Positions 11,701-21,279 of a DNA stretch of 28,580 nt are shown one piece after another. Each line of letters begins with the position of its first letter. The first letter of the stretch is position 1. Position numbers and translations under genes: made by a program. This DNA comes from Hysterium pulicare CBS 123377 (Eukaryota; Ascomycota; Dothideomycetes; Hysteriales; Hysteriaceae): the NCBI GenBank assembly GCA_000467715.1, contig AJFK01000170.1:1-28580 (forward strand), written 5' to 3'. The notes beneath the pieces are model-generated. The model did not search any database. It saw only the letters and a program-made list of their open reading frames with translations, and was not told where the DNA came from.

Positions 11701-13274
11701 TCGTTAAGAGCAACAGTAACGGAACATTCTATGTTCTGAGCATCAATGATGTCAATAGGGACACGGCTGGCTACGTCGATTTCGAGAAGTTGTCAGGTAT
11801 AGAGGGCGTTGCTATTGTCAATGTTGTTGCGAATCGAGAAGCTGTCGATAAGGGCTCGAAGAAGCAGAAGAAAACAAAGATCACGCACAATGATGGCGCC
11901 GACTGGGCACTGCTCACACCTCCTTCAAAGGACTCTGACAACAAAGCATATAAATGCGACACGAACAATATCGAGAAATGTTCATTACACCTTCACGGAT
12001 ATACCGAACGAAAGGATCCCCGCGAGACATTTTCCTCTCCCACTGCCGTTGGATTGGTGATGGGTGTTGGAAATGTTGGCGAGTACCTGGAGAATTTCAA
12101 TGACGCAGCGACCTTTATGTCCCGGGATGCCGGTGTTACCTGGACTGAAGTCAAAAAAGGAACGTATGCATATGAGTATGGCGATCAAGGTTCTGTCATT
12201 GTTATTGTGAGGAGAGGCGAAGACACCGATCACGTCTACTACTCTCTCAATGAAGGCAAGACCTGGGACCAATACAAATTCAGCGACAGGGCAATGCGGG
12301 TCGAATCTATTACCACGGTGCCAAGCGATACATCGCTCAACTTCCTCTTGTGGGCCAAGGATGGTAGTAAACTTGTCGCAGTCAACCTCGACTTCTCCGG
12401 TCTCTTCGGCGACCAATGCAAACTCGACGAAAAGAACCCCTCCTCTGGTGACTATGACCTCTGGACTCCAGAACACCCACTTCAAAAAGACCAGTGCCTG
12501 TTCGGCCACGTAGCTGAATATCACCGCAAGAAAGAAAGCGCTCAGTGTTTCAACGGAAGAAGAATTGATCATCTACACAACATTGCTAAGAACTGCTCTT
12601 GCACCCGAAGGGACTTCGAATGGTGAGTTTTGAAACATGTTCAGTGATGAGAATTGCAACTAACATGCCACAGTGACTACAACTTCGAACGTACAAGCGA
12701 CGGCAACTGCGTCAAAATCTCTGGCCTCGAACTCCCAGATCCAAAAGAAGTTTGCAAGACCAAAGGCGTCAAAGAATATTGGGAGATCACCGGCTACCGC
12801 AAGATCCCCCTCTCGACCTGCGAGGGCGGCGTTGAATTCGATCACACCAGCCAAGTGCACCCGTGTCCAGGCTTCGAAGAGGAATTTCAGAAGAAGCACG
12901 GCATCTCTGGCTTTGGACTATTCATGGCTATCCTCATTCCCTTCTTGGCGGCTGGTGGGATCGGATACTACATGTGGAGGAATTGGGATGGTAAATTCGG
13001 CCGTATCAGGCTCGGAGACGGGACAGCTGGGTTTGATGGCGAGAGTCCATGGGTCAAATGGCCTGTTGCTGCTATCTCCGGACTAGTTGCAGTCGTCGCT
13101 GCTATTCCTCTACTAATCGGCTCCTTATGGCGCATGGCCTCGAATAGATTTGGTGGATACGGTGGTCGGACGTACACTTCTAGAAGCTCATTCGCGAGAG
13201 GGAGGGGAGATTACGCTGTTGTGGATCCGGATGAGGGCGAATTGTTGGGTGAAGATAGCGACGAAGACGTGTAA
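8706..13274 (+). CDS. VPS10: Vps10 vacuolar sorting receptor, four exons
   Basis: The exons are 8706..9161, 9236..9426, 9473..12622 and 12674..13274, giving 1465 residues, the usual fungal size. Introns of 74, 46 and 51 nt start GTCAGT, GTGAGT and GTGAGT and keep the frame. The protein has a signal peptide (1-22), two Vps10 propeller domains each followed by a Cys-rich 10CC module, and Asp-box repeats such as SENAGRDW, TYDRGETW, SDNAGLTW, TRDHGKTW, SRDAGVTW and SLNEGKTW. A transmembrane segment lies at about 1345-1367, with a second hydrophobic segment at about 1395-1418 as in many filamentous fungi. The short tail holds YAVV and an acidic ELLGEDSDEDV end, fitting endosome-to-Golgi sorting signals. 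The family carries carboxypeptidase Y and other hydrolases from the late Golgi to the vacuole. The gene is intact; the start is the only ATG before the signal peptide. Confidence 0.96.
9162..9235 (+). other. VPS10 intron 1
   Basis: The donor is GTCAGT after the CLGE codons and the acceptor is CGCCAG before SWYTEDGF. The length is 74 nt and phase 0 is kept. Reading through would stop the protein within 17 codons. Confidence 0.85.
9427..9472 (+). other. VPS10 intron 2
   Basis: The donor is GTGAGT and the acceptor ACAAG, 46 nt, phase 2. A TGCTGAC branch-like site lies just upstream of the acceptor. It joins LLITD to NYFNDAEEPVM, a conserved continuation. Confidence 0.85.
12623..12673 (+). other. 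VPS10 intron 3
   Basis: The donor is GTGAGT and the acceptor CCACAG, 51 nt, phase 2. The split codon becomes Cys, giving DFECDYNFER inside the second Cys-rich module. Confidence 0.85.
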
Positions 13275-15179
13275 ACATTTGCATAGGGGTGTTTTCTGGG
13301 AAGACGGATGCCTGCAGCGTTGCGTGTTTGCGTGCGGATAGAACTTTCATTACCTATTGGACGAAACTGTATATTCTTTCTTTGTTTCTGGGCTTGCTGG
13401 ACTTGTAGCGGGCATTGGGAATTGGATCTTTCGCTTTTACCAACATTGTATGTCTAGTCGTAGGACGGGATGCGAATGAAGCCTGTACAATTTCCCCACA
13501 TATCTTTCCCCGGATTCTAGCCTTTCCGTGCTACGTATCGACTGCCCTACTTGCCTAAACAAAAGCCTTTGTTCTCCCAAAGGAAGTATCGCGAGAGGTC
13601 CTCGGAACCGCGGTTTTCTAGGCTGTCACGCTGTGTCGCTTCGCCGCACGCAGTACGTACCGAAGACGTCTGCAACCGCCCTCCGCAATCTCCCCTCCTG
13701 CGTGACGATAACCCATCTCTTGGAACACTTATTCTAGGTACAGCTCAACAACCACGTGTTGGGCTTCTAGGAGCAGTCTCGAAGGAAATATTTCTCCGGT
13801 TCTGTGGAGAAGAATGGGACAGCTGAGTTGTAAAAACTAAACACGTCCTGCATGCCTGATTGGCCGATCTTGAAACTTTTCAAAAGTTTTCTTCCCCGAG
13901 GACTCAGATTGGATGCATTGAATAGCTAGCGCAGCCTCCCCCTTAAACGCGCACGAGATTTCCTGTGCCTAGAGAATTCGAGATGCCAGTGGTGGGGATT
14001 CATGCAGGGCGTCGCGCGCAAAATGGAGTGTCAGCCTCTCTTCGTTCTTGGGCTGGCTTTGTTTGATTCAAGTGGTGTGTTTCAGATCTGGGCCGCCAAT
14101 CGGAGGGTGCGGAGAGGAGATGCCGAGAAGAAGTTTGAACCTTTCATTTTTCGCCGATTGGAGATGGAGGCTGCAATGTTTCTGGATGGGCTGCGAAAGC
14201 CAGTTGTTATGATGGGGATGCTGGCGCCGAGACTGCTTTTGGAGGCCATGGCCAGCGATGACTCTTGGGCGGTAGGGAGAGTTGCGCACCGAACCGACGC
14301 TTGCTCGCAGGGTTCCATCTGAGGCACTCTGCTGAGCCGTGGCTCTGGGCGGCGCCGGCGAGAAAAGTGAATTGAGAATAGCAGCCCACCAGTGCCGAAA
14401 TGGATAGCTACAGGCGCCAAGCTGTTTCAAATGCGGCTATTTGCGCTGACGTCTTGGTGTTTACGACTTCGTGGGACCAGGCAGAGTACATCAGCCAAAC
14501 CTCCCCCTGGTTATCTCGACTCCACGCTCGCTGAACCTACAGCAACACCGGCCTTTCGTTCCTTCCTTTTTCCTTTCGACCTTCATTTAGAGAGACAGTC
14601 GCCCTACGGAATGACATTCGTTTTCTAAAGAACCCTTCATTCATTCTCTTCTCTTCTTCACCTAAACCTTAGGCCGGCCATCCTTATCGCCTTTACCTTT
14701 GCGTGCTGGCACGTCTGTCCGACGCGCATTCTATCTCAGATCCGACGTCATTAACCTGAACATCTCTTCCATTCACCCTATTGATTGCGCGTTGAAGTGA
14801 GTATTGGTGAAGGTTCGCTTAATTAAACAATGCATTGTTCCCTCACTCTACTTGAACTTCTCGGCTCGCTTCAACTACATACAAACCCTTGTCTTCTCTT
14901 TCAACTCTTCACAATGGTCGTCGTGACCACATAATTCTTTCCTTTCATATATCTTCAGACCCTCTGTCACTCCTTCAGATCTCAGATTCCCAATCATTTC
15001 ACTTGCGCATCCATTTGTTGCTAACAAAAAGCAGCGACTCATTTCTTCACTCGTGACCTACACAGACGGCCACACGCTCATTTCTCCTCCTTCAGCAGTA
15101 TCGGGGCGTGAAATCCTCGAGTACCCCCAAGGCACCTATCTCCTGTGGAGAACTATCAAGCTTCTACTTTCCTTAAATC
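13275..15179. other. Long intergenic region: VPS10 3' end and subtilase promoter and leader
   Basis: There is no recognisable gene in these 1.9 kb. An ATG-started frame at 14002-14322 (106 codons) has no family features. A perfect hairpin AAACTTTT-C-AAAAGTTT lies at 13873..13889. From about 14520 to 15170 the plus strand is strongly C/T-rich, as in leaders of well-expressed filamentous-fungal genes. A candidate leader intron is listed separately. Confidence 0.5.
14797..15034 (+). other. Candidate 5' leader intron of the subtilase gene
   Basis: A perfect donor GTGAGT at 14797 pairs with a textbook branch site CTAAC (15021..15025) and acceptor AAAAAGCAG (ending 15034), removing 238 nt of leader. 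A six-codon open frame, MVVVTT then stop, begins at 14914 in a good context and would be removed by splicing. If the intron is retained, this frame could lower translation of the protease. This is predicted only. Confidence 0.4.
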
Positions 15180-16604
15180 ATGAGGGTCACTTTCGCCTTC
15201 GCCACTCTTTTGGCAGCATGGACCAGTTCCGTCATCGCCGCACCGTCACCGCAGGATACCGGTTTCATTTCCAAAATCCCAAGTGGTCACCAATCTGGAG
15301 GCGATGAGTACATCGTCATCTTCAACAGCTCGCATCCGGCTCCACCCCACGTCGCCGAAGTCCTCGACCGTATCCAACTCTCCACCAACCACTCAGATGT
15401 CAAATACACGTTCAACAACACCGTCTTCCGCGGTTTCGTCGCTAATATGCAAACCCACTGCATCGACGCCCTCAATGCCATGTCCGATGTCTCCCACGTT
15501 GAGCAGAAACTCTCCATCGAATCCTTCGCTACCCAACGTTCCGGTTCTCCATGGGGTCTCCAGCGCATCTCCAGCTCGCAGCCCGTCTCCGGCGATGCCA
15601 AATCCCTCGACTTCACCTACTCTTTCGACGACACTAAACTCGGCGCTGGGGTCGACATCTACGTCGTAGACACCGGCGTCCGCACGACACACGCCGTCTT
15701 TGGCGGCCGCGCGCAAGTAGGTTTCTCCTACGACACCACCAACACAGCCGATGGCGACGGCCACGGCACCCACGTCGCCGGCACCGCAGCCGGATCCGTC
15801 TTCGGCGTCGCATCAGCCGCCAACATCTTCGCCGTCAAAGTCCTCGACGACAAGGGCTCCGGCGCCACGACCGACACAATCGCCGGCATGGACTGGGTGA
15901 TCCAAAACCACAACAAACGCAAATCGCAGCCCAGCTTCGTAGGCTCCGTCATGAGCATGTCGTGGGGTCTGGGCGGGACATCGGACGCCATCGACTCGGT
16001 CATCAAATCCGCCACTGAAGCCGGCATCCACGTCTCCGTAGCGGCCGGCAACAGCGGCAAAGACGCCTGCTCCTTCTCGCCCTCGGACAACGGCGGGTCG
16101 CGGAGCGCGGCGGTCTCGGTAGGCAGTATCGGGATCGGCGACGCGATTTCAAGTTTCTCGAATACGGGGCCTTGCACGGATGTGTATGCCCCCGGTGAAA
16201 ACGTCCTTTCGGCTTGGAAGGATTCTGATACTACGATTCAGTATCTTAGCGGGACCAGCATGGCGTGTCCGCATGTTACGGGCGTCATGGCGTATATGAT
16301 GGCGCAGGACACGTCGCTGGGTCAGGATCCGGCAGCGCTGAAAGCGAAGCTTGTGAATGCGGCGCTCGAATCTCAAGTTACTGGGTCGACGACTAGTGGG
16401 GATGCGAAGAAGTTGTTGAACAACGGGGTCACGGATGGGGTTGCGAGGATCTTGAGGAGGTGGGTCAAGGAGGATATGGAGAAGAGGGAGATGGAGAAGA
16501 AAACGGTTACTGGGGCGCCTGCGAGTTGGGTCAAGGATCTCGGAAACCAGAAACTCGGCGCTAGGTGGGAGATCAGCGGCGCCGAGACGCAGCTCAGGTA
16601 TTGA
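15180..16604 (+). CDS. Secreted subtilisin-like serine protease (S8A, proteinase K type)
   Basis: A single exon encodes 474 residues: signal peptide about 1-20, an I9 inhibitor propeptide about 43-117 (starts EYIVIFNSS), then the catalytic domain. The triad is Asp164 in VVDTGV, His195 in DGHGTHVAGT and Ser360 in GTSMACPHV; the oxyanion-hole Asn is Asn291 in AAGNSG. The propeptide folds the enzyme and is then cut off. The mature protease would act outside the cell or in the vacuole. After LLNNGV, where proteinase K-like enzymes normally end, there are about 58 more residues, charged and basic (RRWVKEDMEKREMEKK) with no known domain. Third codon positions change from mostly C to mostly G/T near 16100. 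The upstream leader is pyrimidine-rich. Confidence 0.93.
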   Translation: MRVTFAFATLLAAWTSSVIAAPSPQDTGFISKIPSGHQSGGDEYIVIFNSSHPAPPHVAEVLDRIQLSTNHSDVKYTFNNTVFRGFVANMQTHCIDALNAMSDVSHVEQKLSIESFATQRSGSPWGLQRISSSQPVSGDAKSLDFTYSFDDTKLGAGVDIYVVDTGVRTTHAVFGGRAQVGFSYDTTNTADGDGHGTHVAGTAAGSVFGVASAANIFAVKVLDDKGSGATTDTIAGMDWVIQNHNKRKSQPSFVGSVMSMSWGLGGTSDAIDSVIKSATEAGIHVSVAAGNSGKDACSFSPSDNGGSRSAAVSVGSIGIGDAISSFSNTGPCTDVYAPGENVLSAWKDSDTTIQYLSGTSMACPHVTGVMAYMMAQDTSLGQDPAALKAKLVNAALESQVTGSTTSGDAKKLLNNGVTDGVARILRRWVKEDMEKREMEKKTVTGAPASWVKDLGNQKLGARWEISGAETQLRY

Positions 16605-17078
16605 GGCTTCCTTGCTCCTCGCCCTGCATGAGGCCTCAATTTTCGTTTCGTGTACCTCTTTTCCTTCTCTTTCTTTCTTCTTCTGGTATGTGTGTACGTG
16701 TTGTACGCACATCACCCTACCTTAATTTCTTGCATAACATGGCGTCGGCATTTTCATTTCCCTTCCCCCTTCTTCCTGCCCTTTGTTGAAGGCCAGATGT
16801 GGTGGTAGAAGTAATTAAAAAAAAAGGCAGTGTTGATCTTATAGAAAGATCCACGATTCTCCATAGAACAGAAAGATGCGACATCCAAAATTCAATACTG
16901 ATAATACTCCAATTCATCCCGATGAATTCTTCAATGTGCTAAGATGTTTTTTCGTGAGAGGGACCAACTTCGACACAATTCTCCAGTGCAGCGTCAGCTT
17001 ATTTCTACGCATCCTAAAATATTTTCGAGTCATGGCGCCTTCTCAGCTTGTCGGTAGACGGATTGAGGAAACATGCTT
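16605..17078. other. Subtilase 3' region
   Basis: A C/T-rich stretch directly after the stop and an A-run near 16820 may belong to the 3' UTR. A hairpin AATTCATC-CC-GATGAATT (16911..16928) has perfect 8-base arms and could lie near the transcript end. I see no gene. Confidence 0.45.
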
Positions 17079-17530
17079 TCACGTGATACTTGGTCGTAAT
17101 CGCAAAATGACCAATCCCTTACTCATCCATCGCCTTACCCTACCTCCTCATTTCCCCCCTCCCGCTCGTCTATAAAAACTCCTTCTTCTACTCTTCCAGC
17201 TTGTTTTCTATCTACGTCACACTCCACCGCGGAATCCGTGAGTGGGTTTCAACAGGCGGATGTGCTTTTCACAACGTCTTCGAAACCTTAAGCAGCTGTA
17301 GGTGTTCATGTTGTGGATTGGCTTTCTTCTTCTGTTATCGAAAGCAGTACCAGCAGTATATGTGCGGAGTTGGCTGGCTTGGGGGTATGCGAATCAGACG
17401 GTCGATGAGAAAGACAGAATATTGGTGGGTGGGTTTGGAGCAAGTACTAGATGGGGGTTATGGTGGCTGGGTGGGTTGATGGGAGATGGAGAAGGGAACG
17501 GCAATGGCGATCAGCATTATATATTTCTAC
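17079..17530 (+). repeat. Detached copy of the array unit (unit E)
   Basis: This copy lies 4 kb from the array but carries its ordered landmarks. They are CCAATCCCTTACTCATCC (17111), TATAAAA (17171), a TACGTCACACTCCACCGCGG box (17213), a GGCTTTCTTCTTCTGTTATCG stretch resembling unit B near 23418, and a tail near 17505 with GGCGATCAGCATT. A perfect TCACGTGA palindrome (17079..17086) stands just upstream. A frame open across 17201-17479 includes VTLHRGIREW and MCGVG, which match peptides encoded by unit B, but it has no ATG start. The copy may be a relic or a member of an unknown small-gene family. Confidence 0.5.
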
Positions 17531-18089
17531 TAACATCCCCCACTATATACCGAGAACCACACCGTAGCGAGAAAAGTCATAGGTACCTCAACTTCAAAAT
17601 GAAACAAAATCTTTCCACATCGAGTTTTCTCCATAGTGATGCCTGCGCCAGACACTACTGGTCTTCCTCGGCCTTCCAACTGCTACTACTACAAAAATTA
17701 CTAGCCTTGTCGTTAATGTCGCGCTTAGAACGAGAGTGCCTGATTTCACGATTCTAGAGCACACCCACTGCAGCTTCAGCGCCAGGCGTTTCGAGCTTTA
17801 AATGGTCATAATTCAACAGTATTCCAGCTTCGGCGCCTTGTAATCATACTAGCCAGTCACTGCTAACCTTGTGGCGGGAATGTAAGGACGATTCAATCGG
17901 TACCTCTCTATCTAAGCCCTGGTCATCGCCAGTCGCGACCTGCACGCTCACATAATAATTTCAATGTAATATAAGCCTCAGTGGTGAGCAAGCCAAGACT
18001 GTGGCTAGTAAGTCTGTGGCACGGCGCCCCGCCCAGATGCAGCGATAGTGTATCAGTAGTTTGAGGATCTTGCACACTCGTTGTCTGAC
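17531..18089. other. Intergenic stretch without recognisable genes
   Basis: This is mixed-composition DNA between unit E and an AT-rich patch. Open frames here are short and show no family signature. Confidence 0.4.
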
Positions 18090-18330
18090 TCCCTTATTTA
18101 ATAAGCGCAACCGCTGCGCCTTATAGCAAAATCGCTCTCCTATCGCCTAGAGATAGCCATGCAAGAGCTAAAAAGGTTGCTAAATGTTAAACGAACAGTT
18201 CGCGTTAGGTTTCGGTGCAAGTCTTAGTTATTATTAGCTTTATATATACTATAGAGTACTGTTTTGTATAGCACTACCCTATTAATTAGTACTTTTAATA
18301 GAAGCAAATTACTAATCTAGGCTAATGCAA
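18090..18330. repeat. AT-rich patch, possible decayed transposable element
   Basis: The patch is clearly richer in A and T than its surroundings, with many TA steps (for example GCTTTATATATACTATAGAG near 18238) and little coding potential. In ascomycetes such islands are often repeats altered by repeat-induced point mutation. I recognise no element family or terminal repeats, so the origin is inference. Confidence 0.3.
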
Positions 18331-18413
18331 GATAACCCCTCCTATCCATCTGCGGGTATTTTATGGTGAGGCGTGTGGCAGTGCTGATTCCCGGAATCTG
18401 ATCAAGTTAGGCT

Positions 18414-18779
18414 ATGGATAGGGAGCAGTGCCAAGACCCGCTTGGCTCTGACGCTCTTTATTCAATCAACGCGTTTCCAGCATTGAAGGCAGCTGCGACA
18501 CGGCTATCGTACAACTTCGAGTTGCAGTCCAACGTGCACCAATACTCACAATTCGGAGAGCTACCATCACCTCGCCCTCAGGCGCCGAAATCCGTCGATA
18601 CCCCCTCCGCTGACCTACGGAAAGACCTGCTCGAGCCACCAAATCCTCATCCATCACACCCGATTCATACCGAGTGCCACAGGTGGGAGATAGGAGTGCA
18701 TTGGGCAAGGCCAGTGGGAGGCAGAGCGCTGTCGCTGCAGGCATATACAAAGGTGGAAAGGCTTCGCATCTTCTGGTGA
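18414..18779 (+). pseudogene. Fragment of an unidentified protein, paralogous to 20926-21249
   Basis: An open frame of 121 codons includes FELQSNVHQYSQF, PSADLRKDLLEPPNPH and SHPIHTECHRW. The minus-strand frame at 21249..20926 encodes a matching order: LEMQSNVQRYLPSRRPSEPI, then PSADRWNDLIEPSTPS. Two independent frames with matching words show that the sequence was once coding, but I do not recognise the family. Neither copy has a convincing start region or a full domain, so both look like pieces of a duplicated gene. Confidence 0.45.
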
Positions 18780-19105
18780 TACTGTTACGTGGTCGAACGA
18801 CGAGCGGCCTCCCACATGAGCACTGCATTCTATAGGGTGTTGAAGAAGATTTCCACTAGTAGATGTCTACGGGCACCAAGTAAGGCGCGGTAGAGATGCG
18901 GTGGGAGCTATGCTTGGCTAGGTATCATGCTATCTAGGAATGCATCAATCATCGCCTTCAGCGCAAACCCTATGGTCGGAGCGGGGCGGCCGCCCTCCCT
19001 GCTAGTGCGCCACCTATAGTATGTTAAGTATTGGCAGAACTGCTAACGTACATACATTCCATTCATATTTGATTCAAATTTGTCTCCCCAAAGTGGCACC
19101 TTAAA
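18780..19105. other. Intergenic stretch
   Basis: I found nothing recognisable here. It ends at the outer copy of the 15-base direct repeat that flanks the SINE-like element. Confidence 0.4.
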
Positions 19106-19120
19106 CGACCCTTATACATG
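19106..19120 (+). repeat. 15-base target-site duplication, outer copy
   Basis: CGACCCTTATACATG occurs here and again at 19298..19312, exactly bordering the inserted segment. The second copy holds the last codons and the stop of the adjacent minus-strand gene, so this copy was created by the insertion. Confidence 0.7.
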
Positions 19121-19297
19121 TTTTGTCGTCAACGGTGACGATAGCGTGTAAACCAGAACCAAAGAAACCAAATCAACGAGAACTCAACGCAAAAAATCAA
19201 AGCAACACCGCTACATCATTCAATGAAATCAACCATAAATGAGAGCTTTAAATATAATAACCGCTTACGCGTGGTTGAGCTTAATCAAACTCTTTTT
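19121..19297 (-). mobile_element. SINE-like element, copy 1
   Basis: A 177-base segment is bordered by identical 15-base direct repeats. Read on the minus strand, its first 74 aligned bases (19291 down to 19218) match the plus strand at 26231..26304 at 71 of 74 positions. The second half is also related but more diverged, with a gap of about 16 bases. The minus-strand read ends in a short ACAAAA tail. Flanking repeats of different length at the two copies (15 and 9) fit reverse-transcription-coupled insertion rather than a cut-and-paste transposon. A TAAGCTCAACC stretch and a GGTTGATTTC stretch weakly resemble pol III A and B boxes. Confidence 0.6.
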
Positions 19298-19312
19298 CGA
19301 CCCTTATACATG
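19298..19312 (+). repeat. 15-base target-site duplication, inner copy
   Basis: This second copy of CGACCCTTATACATG overlaps the stop codon (19304..19306, minus strand) of the membrane-protein gene. Confidence 0.7.
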
Positions 19313-20340
19313 GGGCTGACCTGGGTCGTTTTTCACATTTACCGAAACCGGAATATTGTTTCGAATGTCACCTCCGTAGCTTTGATGAGATAGCAATTCA
19401 AAATGCACTGGAACAGCCGGCACCTCTGACGGAAACTGGAAACTAGCCGGCACCTCTGCCTGTGACTGGGATCCGTACAACTCGTGAGTCGGCGGGTATC
19501 TTTGCTCATACCCATTGCGTTGCACTTCTCGTTTCTGTCTTCTCCGGCGAAAAAAGAGATAAGATCCAACCAAACAGGCTCCAAGGATAACGGCCATCCC
19601 TGATCCAACCCCGATCCCAGCAGCAGCGCTACTTGACAATCCGTCGCCACCATTCTTGCTTCCCGTTGTAGGCGATGCTGACGATGTCATCGAGTCCGTC
19701 ACAGTAGAGCTTGTCGTATATGTAGACTGAATCTCGGTACTAATCGCAGAGAAACCTAATGTCGGTATTATGAAGAGTGTTGCAAGCGCCGAGGGTGCTG
19801 GAGCGTTAAATAGCTCAATCGTCGGATCGCTGCAATTCGGATTGCCATCGCTAGTCTCACCACAACAAGCCCAGAGCCCGGGGCCAGAAAGGAATGTAAC
19901 GTCTGGTGTCTCGCGGTCGGCTGTTTACCACCAGTTAGTGGTTATCGGTCCCGTTATGACATGAGGCTGGAGCACTTGCTGCATAGGTCATCTGGACAAC
20001 CTTGGCCTTCTCCCGTGCTAGTCGTACAACCCGCAATGTAGTATCCGCTCGCGAGCTGCTGGGAATGCGTGAATTTACATAGTCCATCTGAGAGACATTG
20101 GTCGCCTGGAACGCAGCACGGGACATTGGGAGTTGTGGAGTTAATATTTCCACATGGATCTCCCCAGGGTGTTGGACCAGAGTTCTTCGTTCGATAACAG
20201 GTGATGTTCATGCTTAACGGTGAAGTACTGTTTAATGGGAAGCTATAGCCTCCAAAAAGGCCACATAGGTGAGAGGAAAGTGTATTCAGTACGATCAGGC
20301 TGAAGGTGTTGAAGGGTGGGCTGCGGCTGAGCTCTGGCAT
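19304..20340 (-). CDS. Cys-rich single-pass membrane protein, at least two exons
   Basis: The first exon begins at or after 20340 with a hydrophobic leader (NTFSLIVLNTLSSHLCGLFG), then an extracellular domain with the spacing NITCYRTKNSG, DPCG, VPCCVPGDQCLSDGLC and GYYIAGCTT. The last exon (about 19919 down to 19304) continues with GPGLWACCGET and NPNCSDPT, a Ser/Thr stalk, a membrane segment GVGSGMAVILGACLVGSYLF and a basic RRRRQKR start of the cytosolic tail. This layout is common among fungal surface proteins of unknown role. The acceptor TAAACAG before 19919 is good, but no donor with consensus bases fits its phase; GTTGTC near 20022 fits the phase but would remove two Cys residues. A SINE-like element inserted directly after the stop codon. 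Confidence 0.65.
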
Positions 20341-20925
20341 ATCGACATCACGAGCATAGCCTTGCTTGGTCTGTAAGCGCCACAGAACGGAGGGTTAATT
20401 AAGATTTGAACATCGTAAAATATGGACATATTGTCACTTAATTAGCGGTATTTACAGGCAGACAATCCAGGCTCAGTGCACTTCAGTTTGTCACCGCTTG
20501 CAGGGAGTGCGGCCGAGCCGCACCGGCCGGAGGGTTGCGCTGGAGGCGACGGTTTGTAGATATGGCCAAAGAGAAGAGTGCTGTATGCAGCTCTAGTGGT
20601 GTAGAATCTTGCCAAGCATGGCCACCACCACATCTTTGCTAGTACTCCTCCCTCACAAACATGGACGATCCAAGCTCCCCATGTCCCTCAGAAGTCAAAC
20701 TGAAGCACCTCTCCATGGCCCTAGAGATTGCATTGCTCATGTAAAGACCCGTTGATTGTTTGACCGTACGACAGCTGTATCACCAAGACATGTCGAGCCT
20801 TTCCATCTTCGTATGCGCTTGCAACGACAGCGTTTTGCCAGTAACGCTCAGCTGAACCCACATGCCGAAGCGCAGGGTTCGATTTCCAGGCCCACCGCAC
20901 TCTAGTTCAACTTCTATCCTTCCCA
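20341..20925. other. Intergenic stretch upstream of the membrane-protein gene
   Basis: This is presumably the promoter of the minus-strand gene. A 27-codon frame from ATG at 20661 and a minus-strand frame at 20633-20442 show no recognisable features. A GGTTCGATTTCC stretch near 20877 looks like a tRNA B box, but no tRNA can be folded around it. Confidence 0.4.
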
Positions 20926-21249
20926 TTACATCGGATTTCCCTTCAACGAGCCGAGACTAGAGCTCGCTGCGGCTTGGTCTAGGAATCGGCGCGGTGGTGG
21001 ACTCGAGAAGCACGAGGGCGTGGAGGGCTCGATCAGGTCGTTCCATCGGTCAGCGGAGGGGACAATGGCGGATATTGGCTCTGAAGGGCGGCGCGATGGT
21101 AGGTATCGCTGTACGTTGGACTGCATCTCGAGGAGTGTGGGGGTTGCGGTGTCGAGGCCGGTTTCGACGCTGGAAGCGCGTTGGCTGACTAAACAAGCAC
21201 CGGGCCATGCCTTATCAATGCTCCAAATCCAAGTCGGATTTAATAACAA
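20926..21249 (-). pseudogene. Second fragment of the unidentified protein, opposite orientation to 18414-18779
   Basis: The frame on the minus strand contains LEMQSNVQRYLPSRRPSEPI, PSADRWNDLIEPSTPS and RFLDQAAASSSLGSLKGN. The first two blocks match the plus-strand copy at 18.4-18.8 kb. It ends at a stop right after GNPM and has no clear promoter or start. It lies just before the tandem array. Confidence 0.45.
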
Positions 21250-21279
21250 TCCGGACGCTTAGGCGACTGGCACAGCCAC

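Noticed and set aside
14002-14322. 106-codon frame between VPS10 and the subtilase
   Set aside because: It has an ATG but no recognisable domain and overlaps equally long frames on the other strand; chance in GC-rich DNA.
15287-16177. Long minus-strand frames opposite the subtilase gene
   Set aside because: They are by-products of C-ending codons on the plus strand and show no family motifs.
20870-20890. GGTTCGATTTCC as a tRNA B box
   Set aside because: No A box or cloverleaf could be placed around it.
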